Below, one piece after another: positions 50,910-59,735 of a stretch of 64,000 nucleotides of DNA. Made by a program: the position numbers and the translations under genes. The stretch is from an uncultured Clostridiaceae bacterium (lineage in GTDB: Bacteria; Bacillota; Clostridia; TANB77; CAG-508), in NCBI GenBank assembly GCA_947647275.1, contig CANSJQ010000004.1:1-64000 (forward strand), read 5' to 3'. The notes under the pieces were generated by a model. That model saw only the letters and a program-made list of their open reading frames with translations, did no database searches and was not told where the DNA came from. Every line of letters starts with the position of its first letter. Position 1 is the stretch's first letter.

Positions 50910-50952
50910 CCTCCTAATATAAGCATAAAATGAATTAGCTTATATTAGGAGG
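50910..50952 (+). promoter_or_regulatory. perfect hairpin sequestering the Shine-Dalgarno of the deacetylase gene
   Basis: Arms CCTCCTAATATAAGC (50910-50924) and GCTTATATTAGGAGG (50938-50952) form a perfect 15-bp stem whose 3' end is the AGGAGG ribosome site, 7 nt before ATG 50960. Followed by GATTTTTA, it could also act as a weak terminator. Either way it should repress expression of the gene until opened. Confidence 0.75.
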
Positions 50953-50959
50953 GATTTTT

Positions 50960-51737
50960 ATGTTTATAGTTTTTAATAAAGAAAAAATAAACTCATACAT
51001 AATTTTATTAAGTACAGTAGTAATACTATTTGGAATAGCATTTAGCGTAACTACAAAAGATGCAGTAGAAACAGTAGCCTCTACAAAAGAGTTACCAATT
51101 TATAATGTAGCTACTGAGGAAAAGAAGGTTGCTTTTACTATGAATTGTGCATGGGAAGCGGATGATATTGATAAAATATTAGAAACACTTTCTAAGCATA
51201 ATTGTAAAATTACATTTTTTATGGTAGGAGATTTTGTAAAAAAATACCCAGATGCTGTAAAAAAAGTGCATGAAGCTGGACATGAAATACGGTAATCATT
51301 CAGATACACACCCACATGTAAATAATTTGAGTTTAGAAAAAAATAGAGAGCAAATACTAAATTGTAGTGAAAAGATAGAAACAATAACTGATAAAAAAAC
51401 AACACTTTATAGAGGACCATATGGAGAATATAATGATACAGTTATAAATGCAGCAAAATCTCAAAATCATAATACTATACAATGGAATTTAGATACATTA
51501 GATTATTCTGGTTTAACAGGTGAAGAAATGTGGAAAAGACTAGATAGTAAATTAGCTTCTGGAAGTATTATATTAAGTCACAATGGAACAAAACATACAG
51601 CAGATAGCTTAGATATGCTTCTTACAAATATAGAAAATAAAGGCTTTAAAGTAGTAACAGTTTCAGAATTAATTTATAAGGAAAATTATTATATAGATGT
51701 GAATGGAACACAAAGATTACAAAAAGAAAAAAATTAA
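50960..51737 (+). CDS. polysaccharide deacetylase (PdaB-like), read through a +1 shift at CGG
   Basis: 258 residues when joined. N-terminal membrane anchor (about residues 12-34), then the NodB fold: AFTMNCAWEADDIDKILETL replaces the usual TFDD strand, as in clostridial sporulation deacetylases. At codon 111 the zero frame reads CGG (51290-51292) followed directly by TAA. Skipping C51290 gives HEIGNHSDTHPHVNNL, the metal-binding H-S-x-x-H motif, and the rest (RGPYGEYNDTV, SGSIILSHN) to 51737. The shift is thus needed for an active enzyme. The SD is sequestered (50910-50952). Confidence 0.85.
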
Positions 51738-51807
51738 TAAAAAATAAGTCAAATACCATTTGAGTATAAATATTACTATTCTATATATGAGATAAATAAA
51801 GTTTTTA

Positions 51808-51835
51808 TGTATGGGTAGGCTTTGTGTCTACCCAA
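51808..51835. repeat. dispersed GTAGGGGC-type repeat
   Basis: TGTATGGGTAGGCTTTGTGT then CTACCCAA, a short palindrome related to 52418-52510. The rest of 51738-51918 shows no gene. Confidence 0.6.
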
Positions 51836-51918
51836 TAAAGACATCAAATTTAAAAAATGAATAAAAAAATTACAGTAGGCAATAATAGCAATATATGGAT
51901 AAAAAGGGGAATGAAATT

Positions 51919-52404
51919 ATGCCATTTATTGGGGTTATTGCAGATGAGAAAAATGAAAATTTTATAAGAAGAGAAATTGTAGAAAAGCTAAAATTAAGAG
52001 AAAGCTCAGTTTTATTTATAAAAGAGAAAAGTATTGAAAATATTAAAAATATAAAATTTGAAACCATAATAATAGATAGAAAATTTAAAAACATGGAAAT
52101 GCTAAAAAGGATGTTATTAAATACTAATTATTTAGTAATTAATACAGATAGGATAAAAAGCATAGAAATGTTTAAAGAATATAATTTGAAAATATTTACT
52201 TTTGGTTTTAACTCAAAAGCCTTAGTCACTGCTTCTTCTGTTACAGAGGATGGAGTTTTAATTTGCGTAGGAAAGGAAATTGAAAGCATAAGTGGAAATG
52301 TTATTGAACCACAGGAAATAAAGGTTAGCTGTCATGAAGATGCAGAGAGCATTATGGCGGTGGCATGTACTTTATTAATATACGGAATAACGACTATATT
52401 ATAA
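51919..52404 (+). CDS. hypothetical protein, possibly Mur-ligase-related
   Basis: 161 residues from ATG 51919, with AAGGGG 9 nt upstream; the frame extends to 51895 without a site. An alpha/beta sequence with FETIIIDRKFKNMEMLKRML and ILKIFTFGFNSKALVTASSV, the latter reminiscent of Mur-ligase C-terminal strands, but no P-loop is present. Function unassigned. Confidence 0.55.
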   Translation: MPFIGVIADEKNENFIRREIVEKLKLRESSVLFIKEKSIENIKNIKFETIIIDRKFKNMEMLKRMLLNTNYLVINTDRIKSIEMFKEYNLKIFTFGFNSKALVTASSVTEDGVLICVGKEIESISGNVIEPQEIKVSCHEDAESIMAVACTLLIYGITTIL

Positions 52405-52417
52405 AATAAATATTATA

Positions 52418-52510
52418 GAGTGCGGGCCTTGTGTCCGCCTGTGCTTTAAAAGCTCTATTATTTAGTGAATTTATCTAAGAAAGGTAGACACAAGGCCTAC
52501 CCCCCTACAT
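52418..52510. repeat. inverted pair of GTAGGGGC-type repeats
   Basis: GAGTGCGGGCCTTGTGTCCG at the left and GGTAGACACAAGGCCTACCC at the right are inverted relatives of the 13511/13889 copies. The rest of 52405-52684 is AT-rich and gene-free. Confidence 0.7.
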
Positions 52511-52684
52511 ATTTTTTTAATTATATATAATATAAAAAAGAAAAAATAAACAAATTTAACCTTTTATGTAGACAAAAACAAAAAAACGTAGTATAATAGA
52601 ATTTGTAAAGGAAAAATATTCTAAAAGAGGAACAATATGAATAAAATACGAAGAGAGAAACAAAAGTAAGAGGAGGAAATTAAG

Positions 52685-53383
52685 TTGGATACAAATTATT
52701 CAGAGAATAATCAACTAGTATTAGTTGGAAAAGTAACAAGCGATAAAAGATTTAGTCATGAAATTTATGGAGAGAAGTTTTACATATTTGATTTAAGCGT
52801 ACCACGTTTAAGTGGAAATGCAGATATTATACCAATAACAATATCTGAAAGATTATTAATAGAAGAAAGTTTAGATGTAGGAAAAAACGTAATAATAGAA
52901 GGACAATTCAGATCATACAATAGTTATGAAAATGAAAGAAATAGATTGGTTCTTACAGTATTTGCAAAAGAAATAAAATTTGCAAACGAAGAAGACGAAG
53001 AATTCAAACCAAGCAAAGAAAACGTATCAAATGAAGTTACACTAACAGGTTATATTTGTAAAAAACCTATATATAGAAAAACACCATTTGGTAGAGAAAT
53101 AGCAGATTTATTACTAGCAGTAAACAGAGCATATAATAAATCAGACTATATTCCATGTATAGCATGGGGAAGAAATGCAAGATTTTGTGAAAACGTACCA
53201 GTAGGAACAGAAGTAAGAATAGTAGGAAGAGTTCAATCAAGACAATATGAGAAAAAATATGAAGATGGAACATCAGAAGTAAAAGTGGCCTACGAAGTTT
53301 CAATAGCAAGCCTAGAAGTAATAGACGAAGCAGGAAATACCACGGAAACAGAAGAACTACAAGAAAACAAAGAAGCTATATAA
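52685..53383 (+). CDS. ssb: single-stranded DNA-binding protein with two OB folds
   Basis: 232 residues from a TTG start with AGAGGAGG upstream. The first OB fold (NNQLVLVGKVTSDKRFSHEI) is divergent. The second (EVTLTGYICKKPIYRKTPFG...AYNKSDYIPCIAWGRNARFC...VGRVQSRQYEKK) is a standard Ssb fold. Canonical Ssb is about 150 residues with one fold and an acidic tip, which is lacking here. This duplicated form is common in clostridia and may not be the main replicative Ssb. Confidence 0.82.
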   Translation: MDTNYSENNQLVLVGKVTSDKRFSHEIYGEKFYIFDLSVPRLSGNADIIPITISERLLIEESLDVGKNVIIEGQFRSYNSYENERNRLVLTVFAKEIKFANEEDEEFKPSKENVSNEVTLTGYICKKPIYRKTPFGREIADLLLAVNRAYNKSDYIPCIAWGRNARFCENVPVGTEVRIVGRVQSRQYEKKYEDGTSEVKVAYEVSIASLEVIDEAGNTTETEELQENKEAI

Positions 53384-53458
53384 TTTAGACTATAAATAAA
53401 AAGGTCCATGTGCTAACACCTAGGTTGGTATGTGGGCTTTTAAACTAGCAAGGAAACT

Positions 53459-53560
53459 AGATTGGGACGGTCCCTAATCGGAAACAAGATAGAATAGTTA
53501 AATAAGTGAAAAAACAAAAATAATCTGGATAGATTAGGAACTGTCCCCAATCGGAAGCTC
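53459..53560. repeat. inverted pair of GGGAC/GTCCC repeats upstream of the 53588 gene
   Basis: GATTGGGACGGTCCCTAATC (53461-53480) and GATTAGGAACTGTCCCCAAT (about 53536-53555). The gap also has an imperfect hairpin at 53400-53440 (AAAGGTCCATGTGC ... GTATGTGGGCTTTT), a possible terminator for ssb. Confidence 0.65.
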
Positions 53561-53587
53561 AAAAAAGAAAGTAATAAAGGAGAAACA

Positions 53588-55006
53588 ATGAAACTATCAA
53601 ACAATAGAACAATAGCAGACAGCTGGCTACCGACATTTGAAAATGTAGCAAGAGAATTTATAATAGAAAATTCAAAAAGTATATTATCTAGTGACGAAAT
53701 ACCAAATTTTAAGTTCGACTTTAGAGAAGAAGAAGCCATAGAATTTATAGAAGATATAATTAGAAGATATATAGAAACTTTTAAAGACGATGAGTTTAAA
53801 GAAGAAATACAAACAAGATATGAAAAATTGCTACAAAAGATAAAACAAAAAACTAATGAAAATGAAGAAACACCAGTAATGATAGTAAATGATTATAAAA
53901 AGTTTTTTGAATATTTAAGGCAAGCATATGAAAGGCATATAGAATTGTATTTTCAAAGAAGGAAAGATTCAACAGGCTTTAATAGATGGGAAAAGAATAA
54001 CTTTTTTGAACTAATTTGGTTACGTGCTACACCACAAGATTTCAACAACTCAGAAGAATTCTTAAAAAAGCAAGCAGAAATGATGAAAGATACAACATTT
54101 GAAAAATATGATGAAGAAACATATTTAGGAAAACTAGAATGTTTAAACAATCACATAATAACTATAAAAAATGGAATAGCTAGAACATGGGATGAAAATT
54201 TTAGACAAATGGAAATAACAATTTATGATAAAGAATATTACACTAATAAAGAACTTTGGAATAGACCACATTGTACACTTCCAGTAATAAGATATGGAAT
54301 ATATGAAAAAGACGGTAAGAAAATATGTAGTATAGGTTCAATCCAACACAAAAGCGATAGTTCAGATGAAGAAAAATTAGAGAAAAAAGTCGATAGACAA
54401 AAGTATAGAATAAATAAGGATATACCAGAAGAAGACAAAGAAAAAGTAGAACCAAAAAATCTAATAGCACTAAGTATATTTGTAAACCTTTTACACAAAG
54501 AAGGAATAACTGATATAGAAGTGCCAAGTATGTATGTACTAGACCATGAATATCATAGAAAAAGAAATAAATATTTATTAAAAGAATTTAAAGAAGAGTG
54601 GACAAAAGTAGATTATTGGGATAGAGAAGAAAGACAAAAAAGAGAAAAGTACCCAGAAGACTATCAAAAAGCATATAAAAACTTCATGAAAATGTTTAGA
54701 AAAGAAGACCTAATTAGTGAAATAAAAACCGAAAGGCAATTACTAACAGCAAGAAGACTACTTAAACACTATCCAAAAGCAAATATAACAGCATACCCAG
54801 AAGAAATAGACAACTATATGCATATGCAAATACCAGTTGTAAAAGACGCAAGTGAAATAAATGGAGAGTTACTAAAAGAATTATATAATTTAGTACAAGC
54901 ATTAGACATAGAAAAACAAGAAGACCCAGCAAATCAAGAAATACAAACAACACCACATAAAAATAAAGTGGACGATAAATGGCTAGAAGAATTTTTTAGT
55001 TTATAA
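53588..55006 (+). CDS. hypothetical protein, 472 residues
   Basis: A large hydrophilic cytoplasmic protein without membrane segments. Charged helical N terminus (RNQ/E-rich, FREEEAIEFIEDIIRRYIET), a central alpha/beta part (LPVIRYGIYEKDGKKICSIG) and a conserved-looking SMYVLDHEYHRKRNKYLLKEF segment. Ends in a helical tail. I recognise no family or catalytic signature. AAAGGAG precedes the ATG. A repeat-terminator follows. Confidence 0.7.
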   Translation: MKLSNNRTIADSWLPTFENVAREFIIENSKSILSSDEIPNFKFDFREEEAIEFIEDIIRRYIETFKDDEFKEEIQTRYEKLLQKIKQKTNENEETPVMIVNDYKKFFEYLRQAYERHIELYFQRRKDSTGFNRWEKNNFFELIWLRATPQDFNNSEEFLKKQAEMMKDTTFEKYDEETYLGKLECLNNHIITIKNGIARTWDENFRQMEITIYDKEYYTNKELWNRPHCTLPVIRYGIYEKDGKKICSIGSIQHKSDSSDEEKLEKKVDRQKYRINKDIPEEDKEKVEPKNLIALSIFVNLLHKEGITDIEVPSMYVLDHEYHRKRNKYLLKEFKEEWTKVDYWDREERQKREKYPEDYQKAYKNFMKMFRKEDLISEIKTERQLLTARRLLKHYPKANITAYPEEIDNYMHMQIPVVKDASEINGELLKELYNLVQALDIEKQEDPANQEIQTTPHKNKVDDKWLEEFFSL

Positions 55007-55010
55007 ATAT

Positions 55011-55047
55011 AATGGAGCAATTAGGGACAGTCCCTAATTGCTCCATT
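55011..55047. terminator. terminator formed by a GGGAC/GTCCC repeat palindrome
   Basis: A perfect 17-bp stem AATGGAGCAATTAGGGA and complement around CAG, followed by TTTGAC. Its centre GGGACAGTCCC is shared with 29039-29086, showing that the repeat can sit where a terminator is needed. Confidence 0.75.
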
Positions 55048-55127
55048 TGACAAAACTTAGAAATATGTTATAATATACAAAATAATAAATAGAAAGTACT
55101 CAAAAATAATTATAAGGAGGAAAAGAA

Positions 55128-55466
55128 ATGAAAGAAAGTAAGTGTAAGCATAGAGTAGTAATTATAATAAATGATTATAGTCCATATTCAATAGATGCCA
55201 TATGTATGTTTTGTGGAAGAACATTTGGATCCAATAGAGAATTATATGGAGAACGGTCAATTATAGATGTTAGTGAATATTGTCTTTATTTTGGGAAAAA
55301 TAATGTAATATCATATGTTAAAAAACTGTATGATAGAATTACATGTTCAAATTCTAATTTATCTTCTTTTGAAATTGCTAAAAAGATAAAGGAAGGTTTA
55401 GAAGAAGAATGTAGAGAAACAATAAAGCAATTAGAAGAGATAGCAAAAAAGTACGAGAAGAGATAG
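55128..55466 (+). CDS. small Cys-containing protein, unknown
   Basis: 112 residues. Starts KESKCKHRVVIIINDYSPYS and has a CMFCGRTFG pair, so a small zinc-knuckle-like site with the earlier Cys/His is possible. Helical C-terminal half (FEIAKKIKEGLEEECRETI). AAGGAGG precedes the ATG. It holds an in-frame CGG at codon 43 (55254-55256), read straight through. Confidence 0.6.
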   Translation: MKESKCKHRVVIIINDYSPYSIDAICMFCGRTFGSNRELYGERSIIDVSEYCLYFGKNNVISYVKKLYDRITCSNSNLSSFEIAKKIKEGLEEECRETIKQLEEIAKKYEKR

Positions 55467-55500
55467 AAACTATTGATTAGAGATATACGAATCTTTAAAA

Positions 55501-55546
55501 AAATAAAGAATATTTTGCCACTAAATTGGTAGAATATTCTTTATTT
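55501..55546 (+). terminator. intrinsic terminator
   Basis: Arms AAATAAAGAATATT and complement enclosing an inner GCCACTAAATTGGTA loop region. Confidence 0.75.
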
Positions 55547-55724
55547 TAGAATAATTAGAAATTAACTAAAAAACAGATTAAGACTTTTGAAAACCAAAAA
55601 TAGTTGAAAAATAAATAAAAATATAGTAAAATAAACAATAAATTGAAAAGAAGAAAGAGATTTGGGATTAGGGTATTTAAGCCTCCAAACTCCAACTTCC
55701 ACATAAAAGAAAGTGAGAATAAAA

Positions 55725-56597
55725 ATGTTAGAAATAATAAAAGATACTCTAATAGATGGAGTGCGTTTACTTCCATTTCTATTTATTACATACTTAATAA
55801 TGGAATATTTAGAACACAAAACAGGGAAGAAAACAAAAAATATAATACAAAAATCAGGAAAGTTAGGACCTTTATGTGGGGCTATTTTAGGTATATTCCC
55901 ACAATGTGGTTTTTCAGCAGCAGCAAGTAACCTATATGCTGGAAGAGTAATTACATTAGGAACATTAATAGCAATATTTCTATCAACTTCAGATGAAATG
56001 CTTCCAGTATTAATTTCTAAAAATGCACCTATAGGCTTAATATTAAAAATACTTGCAATAAAATTAGTTATAGGAATAATGGCAGGTTTTGTAATAGATT
56101 TTATAGGACAATCTATGAACAAAAAGAGAAAACAAGTAAAAAAAGACAAAAAAGAGATTGAAGAAGAAATAGGTCATATATGTGAGCATGAGCATTGCCA
56201 TTGTGAAGAAGGCGGAATAATAAAATCTTCAATAACACATACACTAAATATATTCCTATTTATAATAATAATAACCTTTATACTAAATATAATAATACAT
56301 TTCTTTGGAGAAGAAAATTTATCAAACTTAATATTAAATATGCCTATAATAGGACCAATAATAGCAGGACTAGTAGGGCTAATACCAAACTGTGCAGGAT
56401 CTGTAATATTAACACAGTTATACTTAGAAAACGTAATAAGCATAGGCTCAATGATAGGAGGCTTACTAGTAGGTTCAGGAATTGGAATTTTAATATTATT
56501 TAGAGTGAATAAAAATATAAAAGAAAATTTGAAAATATTAGGTGTATTATATGCAATAGGGGTAATTTGTGGAGTAATTATAGATTTAATTTTATAA
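55725..56597 (+). CDS. ArsP_2-type putative heavy-metal/manganese permease
   Basis: 290 residues from ATG 55725 (a GTG at 55713 is in frame but overlaps the likely ribosome site). About eight to ten membrane helices in two repeats: FPQCGFSAAASNLYAGRVIT in the first and IPNCAGSVILTQLYLENVIS in the second. The pairs P-x-C-G and P-N-C-A are family hallmarks. A cytoplasmic His/Cys loop (CEHEHCHCEE) probably binds metal. The substrate is not certain. Confidence 0.82.
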   Translation: MLEIIKDTLIDGVRLLPFLFITYLIMEYLEHKTGKKTKNIIQKSGKLGPLCGAILGIFPQCGFSAAASNLYAGRVITLGTLIAIFLSTSDEMLPVLISKNAPIGLILKILAIKLVIGIMAGFVIDFIGQSMNKKRKQVKKDKKEIEEEIGHICEHEHCHCEEGGIIKSSITHTLNIFLFIIIITFILNIIIHFFGEENLSNLILNMPIIGPIIAGLVGLIPNCAGSVILTQLYLENVISIGSMIGGLLVGSGIGILILFRVNKNIKENLKILGVLYAIGVICGVIIDLIL

Positions 56598-56610
56598 TAT
56601 AGAAAAATAG

Positions 56611-56637
56611 TAACTGGTTGCAATTTGCAACCAGTTA
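56611..56637 (+). terminator. intrinsic terminator-like palindrome
   Basis: 13-bp arms TAACTGGTTGCAA and complement around one T. The T-run is weak. Confidence 0.65.
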
Positions 56638-56797
56638 AAATATTTGAGTGAAAAGTTTTAATATTATGAAGTAAAATTTAAGCACTAAAAAACGGAACTA
56701 ACTTGAAAATTCAAAAAAATTATGATAAAATATTTTAAAATTTATTATAGTAACTATTAATAACTCAAACTTAGTCAATTGACAAGGAGGAAATATC

Positions 56798-57547
56798 ATG
56801 ATGAATCAAGGAATAACATTAAGTAAGATTAGAAGAATCCAATCTGAACATGAAAGAAAGATGAAACGGTTAACTGAAAGTAAGCCAAGTAATTATGATT
56901 CTGATTTTAAATTAATTGGAGTACTAAATATGTTTGAAATAATACCAGATTTTGTAATTCCTGTATTTACAAATATACAAGAAGAAATAGAACAGCCAAA
57001 CATAATGAATAAATCATTTTACGTTCAAGTAGGAAGTGAGGAAAAGGATACAATAGAATATTTTACAAAACTTGATAATTATGAGAAAGAGTTGAAACGA
57101 AGGGTTTCTATACTTAGAGGAAATAACAGTTGCTCAAGAAAAACAATAGATATAAAATCTAGACCACTATATGCTTTTCAATATACAACTGAAGATATAT
57201 TTTGGGGTAATTATTTAGAAATGAAGGAATTTTTCAAAAATTATAAAACAGAAGATAAAGCTTTACAAGATCAGATACAAGATTTCTTAAATTTAGAAAG
57301 TGCACATATTTGGAAAAGACTTAAAAGAGAATTTGAAATAAACTTTCCGAATGATTCAGCAGATGAAATTGATGTAAAAATAAATACATTAATGAAAAAT
57401 GATTTTAAATGTAAAGAATTAGAACTGTATATTCCGAAGTTCCATGATATTGTTTTAAGAGTAGGAGTTCGTGTTAAAGGCCAAAATAAAAAAGCTTATT
57501 TTGATACAAAAGAAGGAGAACAATTAGAAGAAGTACTTGAAAATTAA
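56798..57547 (+). CDS. hypothetical protein, 249 residues
   Basis: Soluble, charged, mostly helical N terminus (IRRIQSEHERKMKRLTES) and a mixed C-terminal part (YIPKFHDIVLRVGVRVKG). No membrane segment and no recognised family. AAGGAGG precedes the ATG. Codon 24 is an in-frame CGG (56867-56869); a +1 shift there would meet TAA at once, so it is read as a sense codon. Confidence 0.6.
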   Translation: MMNQGITLSKIRRIQSEHERKMKRLTESKPSNYDSDFKLIGVLNMFEIIPDFVIPVFTNIQEEIEQPNIMNKSFYVQVGSEEKDTIEYFTKLDNYEKELKRRVSILRGNNSCSRKTIDIKSRPLYAFQYTTEDIFWGNYLEMKEFFKNYKTEDKALQDQIQDFLNLESAHIWKRLKREFEINFPNDSADEIDVKINTLMKNDFKCKELELYIPKFHDIVLRVGVRVKGQNKKAYFDTKEGEQLEEVLEN

Positions 57548-57557
57548 AAATAATAAA

Positions 57558-57590
57558 AAATTTGAGGTTTCAATTTGAAACCTCAAATTT
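57558..57590. terminator. bidirectional terminator
   Basis: 16-bp arms AAATTTGAGGTTTCAA and complement around one T, between convergent genes and touching the pflA stop. Confidence 0.85.
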
Positions 57591-58297
57591 TATATTCCTA
57601 ATATTTCCTTAGCTCTTTTTACATCTTCACTGCTTGCAGTTCTATTTCCTTTTAAAGGATACTCACAACCAAGTTGTTCCCATTTAAACTTACCTAAATC
57701 ATGATAAGGAAGAACTTCTACTTTTTCTACTGTTTTTAAAGTAGAAATGAATTCTTTTAATTTAAGTAAATCTTGCTTATCATCAGTAATTCCAGGTACT
57801 AGAACTTGCCTAATCCATAAAGGCTTATTGTTATTGCTTAAATATTTGGCAAATTCAAGTTCTTTTTTATTTGAAACTCCAGTCAATTCTAAACATTTTT
57901 CATCATTTATACATTTTATATCTAATAAGAATAAATCAGTTAAATTAATCAATTCTTTTATATCATTACTTAGGTCAAATGAGCCAGAAGTATCAATACA
58001 AGTATGGAGATGGTGCTTTTTTAATTTAGTAAATAATTCTATCAAAAATTTAGCCTGAAGTAAAGGCTCACCACCACTAACAGTTACTCCACCATTAGAG
58101 CCGAAATAATTTTTATATCTTAAAACTTTTTCTAATATTTCATCTACTGAATATTCTGTGCCACCATGTAAGTCCCAAGTATCTCTATTTTGACAATATT
58201 TACATCTTAAAGAGCAACCTTGCATAAAAATAACAAAACGAACTCCAGGTCCATCAACTGCCCCTAAACTTTCAAATGAATGAATACGTGCTTTCAT
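57590..58297 (-). CDS. pflA: pyruvate formate-lyase activating enzyme
   Basis: 235 residues. Radical-SAM enzyme that installs the glycyl radical on PflB. The Fe-S/SAM site is QGCSLRCKYCQNRDTWD (CxxxCxxC), with VTVSGGEPLLQ and KCINDEKCLELTGV following. N terminus IHSFESLGAVDGPGVRFV is typical. TAGGAGG precedes the ATG. pflB lies 1.4 kb away on the same strand, separated by two plus-strand genes, so the two are not in one operon. Confidence 0.94.
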   Translation of the reverse strand: MKARIHSFESLGAVDGPGVRFVIFMQGCSLRCKYCQNRDTWDLHGGTEYSVDEILEKVLRYKNYFGSNGGVTVSGGEPLLQAKFLIELFTKLKKHHLHTCIDTSGSFDLSNDIKELINLTDLFLLDIKCINDEKCLELTGVSNKKELEFAKYLSNNNKPLWIRQVLVPGITDDKQDLLKLKEFISTLKTVEKVEVLPYHDLGKFKWEQLGCEYPLKGNRTASSEDVKRAKEILGI

Positions 58298-58442
58298 AAT
58301 TTCCTCCTAATAAAGTATAATTCTATTTTACTATATAAAAGTCTATAAAACAACAAAAAATAAAGAAATACTAATAAATTTATTGACAATAATAAACAAA
58401 TGTTCTATAATAAATGAAACTTTAAAATAGGATGTGATAATT

Positions 58443-59370
58443 ATGAATGAAGAAAATAATATTACACCAGTAAACGAAGAATTAAATGTAGTAAAATATG
58501 AAACAGAAGATATTAAAAATTTGATTTATACAATTAGAGGAAAGCAAGTAATGTTAGATAGTGATGTGGCGAGGTTATATCATTATCCAACTAAGAGAAT
58601 AAACGAAACAGTAAAAAGAAATCAAGAAAGATTTCCTAAAGATTTTTGCTTTCAATTGACTGAAAATGAGACAGAAAACTTGAGGTCGCAATTTGCGACC
58701 TCAAGTTTAGAAAAATAAAACTATGGTGGAAGAAGAACATTACCATATGTTTTTAGTGAACAAGGAATAGCCATGCTTTCTGGATTACTAAAAAATGATA
58801 TAGCAATTCAAGTAAGTATAAACATTATGAATGCATTTGTAGAAATGAGAAAGTTTATACTAAATAATGCACAAGTATTTGAGAGGCTAACAAATGTAGA
58901 ATATAAAATGCTAGAACACGATAAAAAATTCGATGAAGTATTTGACGAACTACAAAGAAATAAAAACGAAGAATTTAAATAACAAATATTTTTTAATGGT
59001 CAAATATACGATAGCTATAGCTTAATAATAGACATTATAAAAACAGCGCAAAAGAAAATATTGATTATAGACAATTACATAGATGATAGCATATTAAAAA
59101 TGTTAGCAAAGAAAAATAAAAATGTAGAAGTAGTCATATTAACATCAGAAAAAAGCAATATAACAAAACTAGATATACAAAAATTCAATAAAGAATATGC
59201 TACTCTAAAAGTAGCAAAAACAGATAAATTTCACGACAGATTTATAGCCATTGATAATAAAGAACTATACCACTGCCGGTGCCTCATTAAAAGACTTAGG
59301 TAAGAAATGTTTTGCAATTTCTAAAATAGAAGATAGAGAATATTTAGAGAAAATTAGCAATTTGGATTGA
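58443..59370 (+). pseudogene. ORF6N/KilA-N-like regulator, two in-frame TAA stops and a CGG +1 break
   Basis: The N-terminal ORF6N domain is clear (NLIYTIRGKQVMLDSDVARL...RFPKDFCFQLTENE). The frame continues through TAA 58716-58718 into NYGGRRTLPYVFSEQGIAML, then through TAA 58980-58982 into QIFFNGQIYDSYSLIID and LIIDNYIDDSILKMLAKK. At 59277-59279 an in-frame CGG follows TGC; skipping its C gives ELYHCGASLKDLGKKCFAI to the stop at 59370. Without these events the family protein would be about 308 residues. Two nonsense changes suggest decay, though the CGG break matches the intact genes. Confidence 0.8.
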
Positions 59371-59453
59371 AATTTCAATAAAATTATGTTAATATAAATA
59401 ATATTGATATAGATAACCTAAAAACAATAATTTGTTATAAGGAGGAAAAGCTT

Positions 59454-59699
59454 ATGAAACATCGGATTAAAGAAATACTAAAACTAACATTAGGATATGC
59501 GATAGTAATAATAGTAATGTGGTGTCTGAATCTTATTACATTTGAGATTGGAACTGCAATTTTCTTCTATTTTTTAGGAGCATTTTCATATGCAATTTCA
59601 GAGAAAAAATCAACAAAACAAGAAGATAATGAAGAACAAACTGATAACGAAAAAGTCGGCGGTGGAGGTTTTTCTATTGGTAGTAAAACATTATTTTAA
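59454..59699 (+). CDS. small membrane protein, unknown
   Basis: 81 residues. Two hydrophobic segments (about 10-28 and 32-46), a Lys/Glu/Gln-rich linker (STKQEDNEEQTDNE) and a curious end GGGGFSIGSKTLF. AAGGAGG precedes the ATG. Codon 4 is an in-frame CGG (59463-59465), read straight through. No family is recognised. Confidence 0.6.
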   Translation: MKHRIKEILKLTLGYAIVIIVMWCLNLITFEIGTAIFFYFLGAFSYAISEKKSTKQEDNEEQTDNEKVGGGGFSIGSKTLF

Positions 59700-59700
59700 A

Positions 59701-59734
59701 AAATTAAAGGTCGCTGTTTTGCGACCTTTAATTT
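59701..59734. terminator. bidirectional terminator
   Basis: Arms AAATTAAAGGTCGC/GCGACCTTTAATTT, loop TGTTTT, between convergent genes. Confidence 0.85.
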
Positions 59735-59735
59735 T

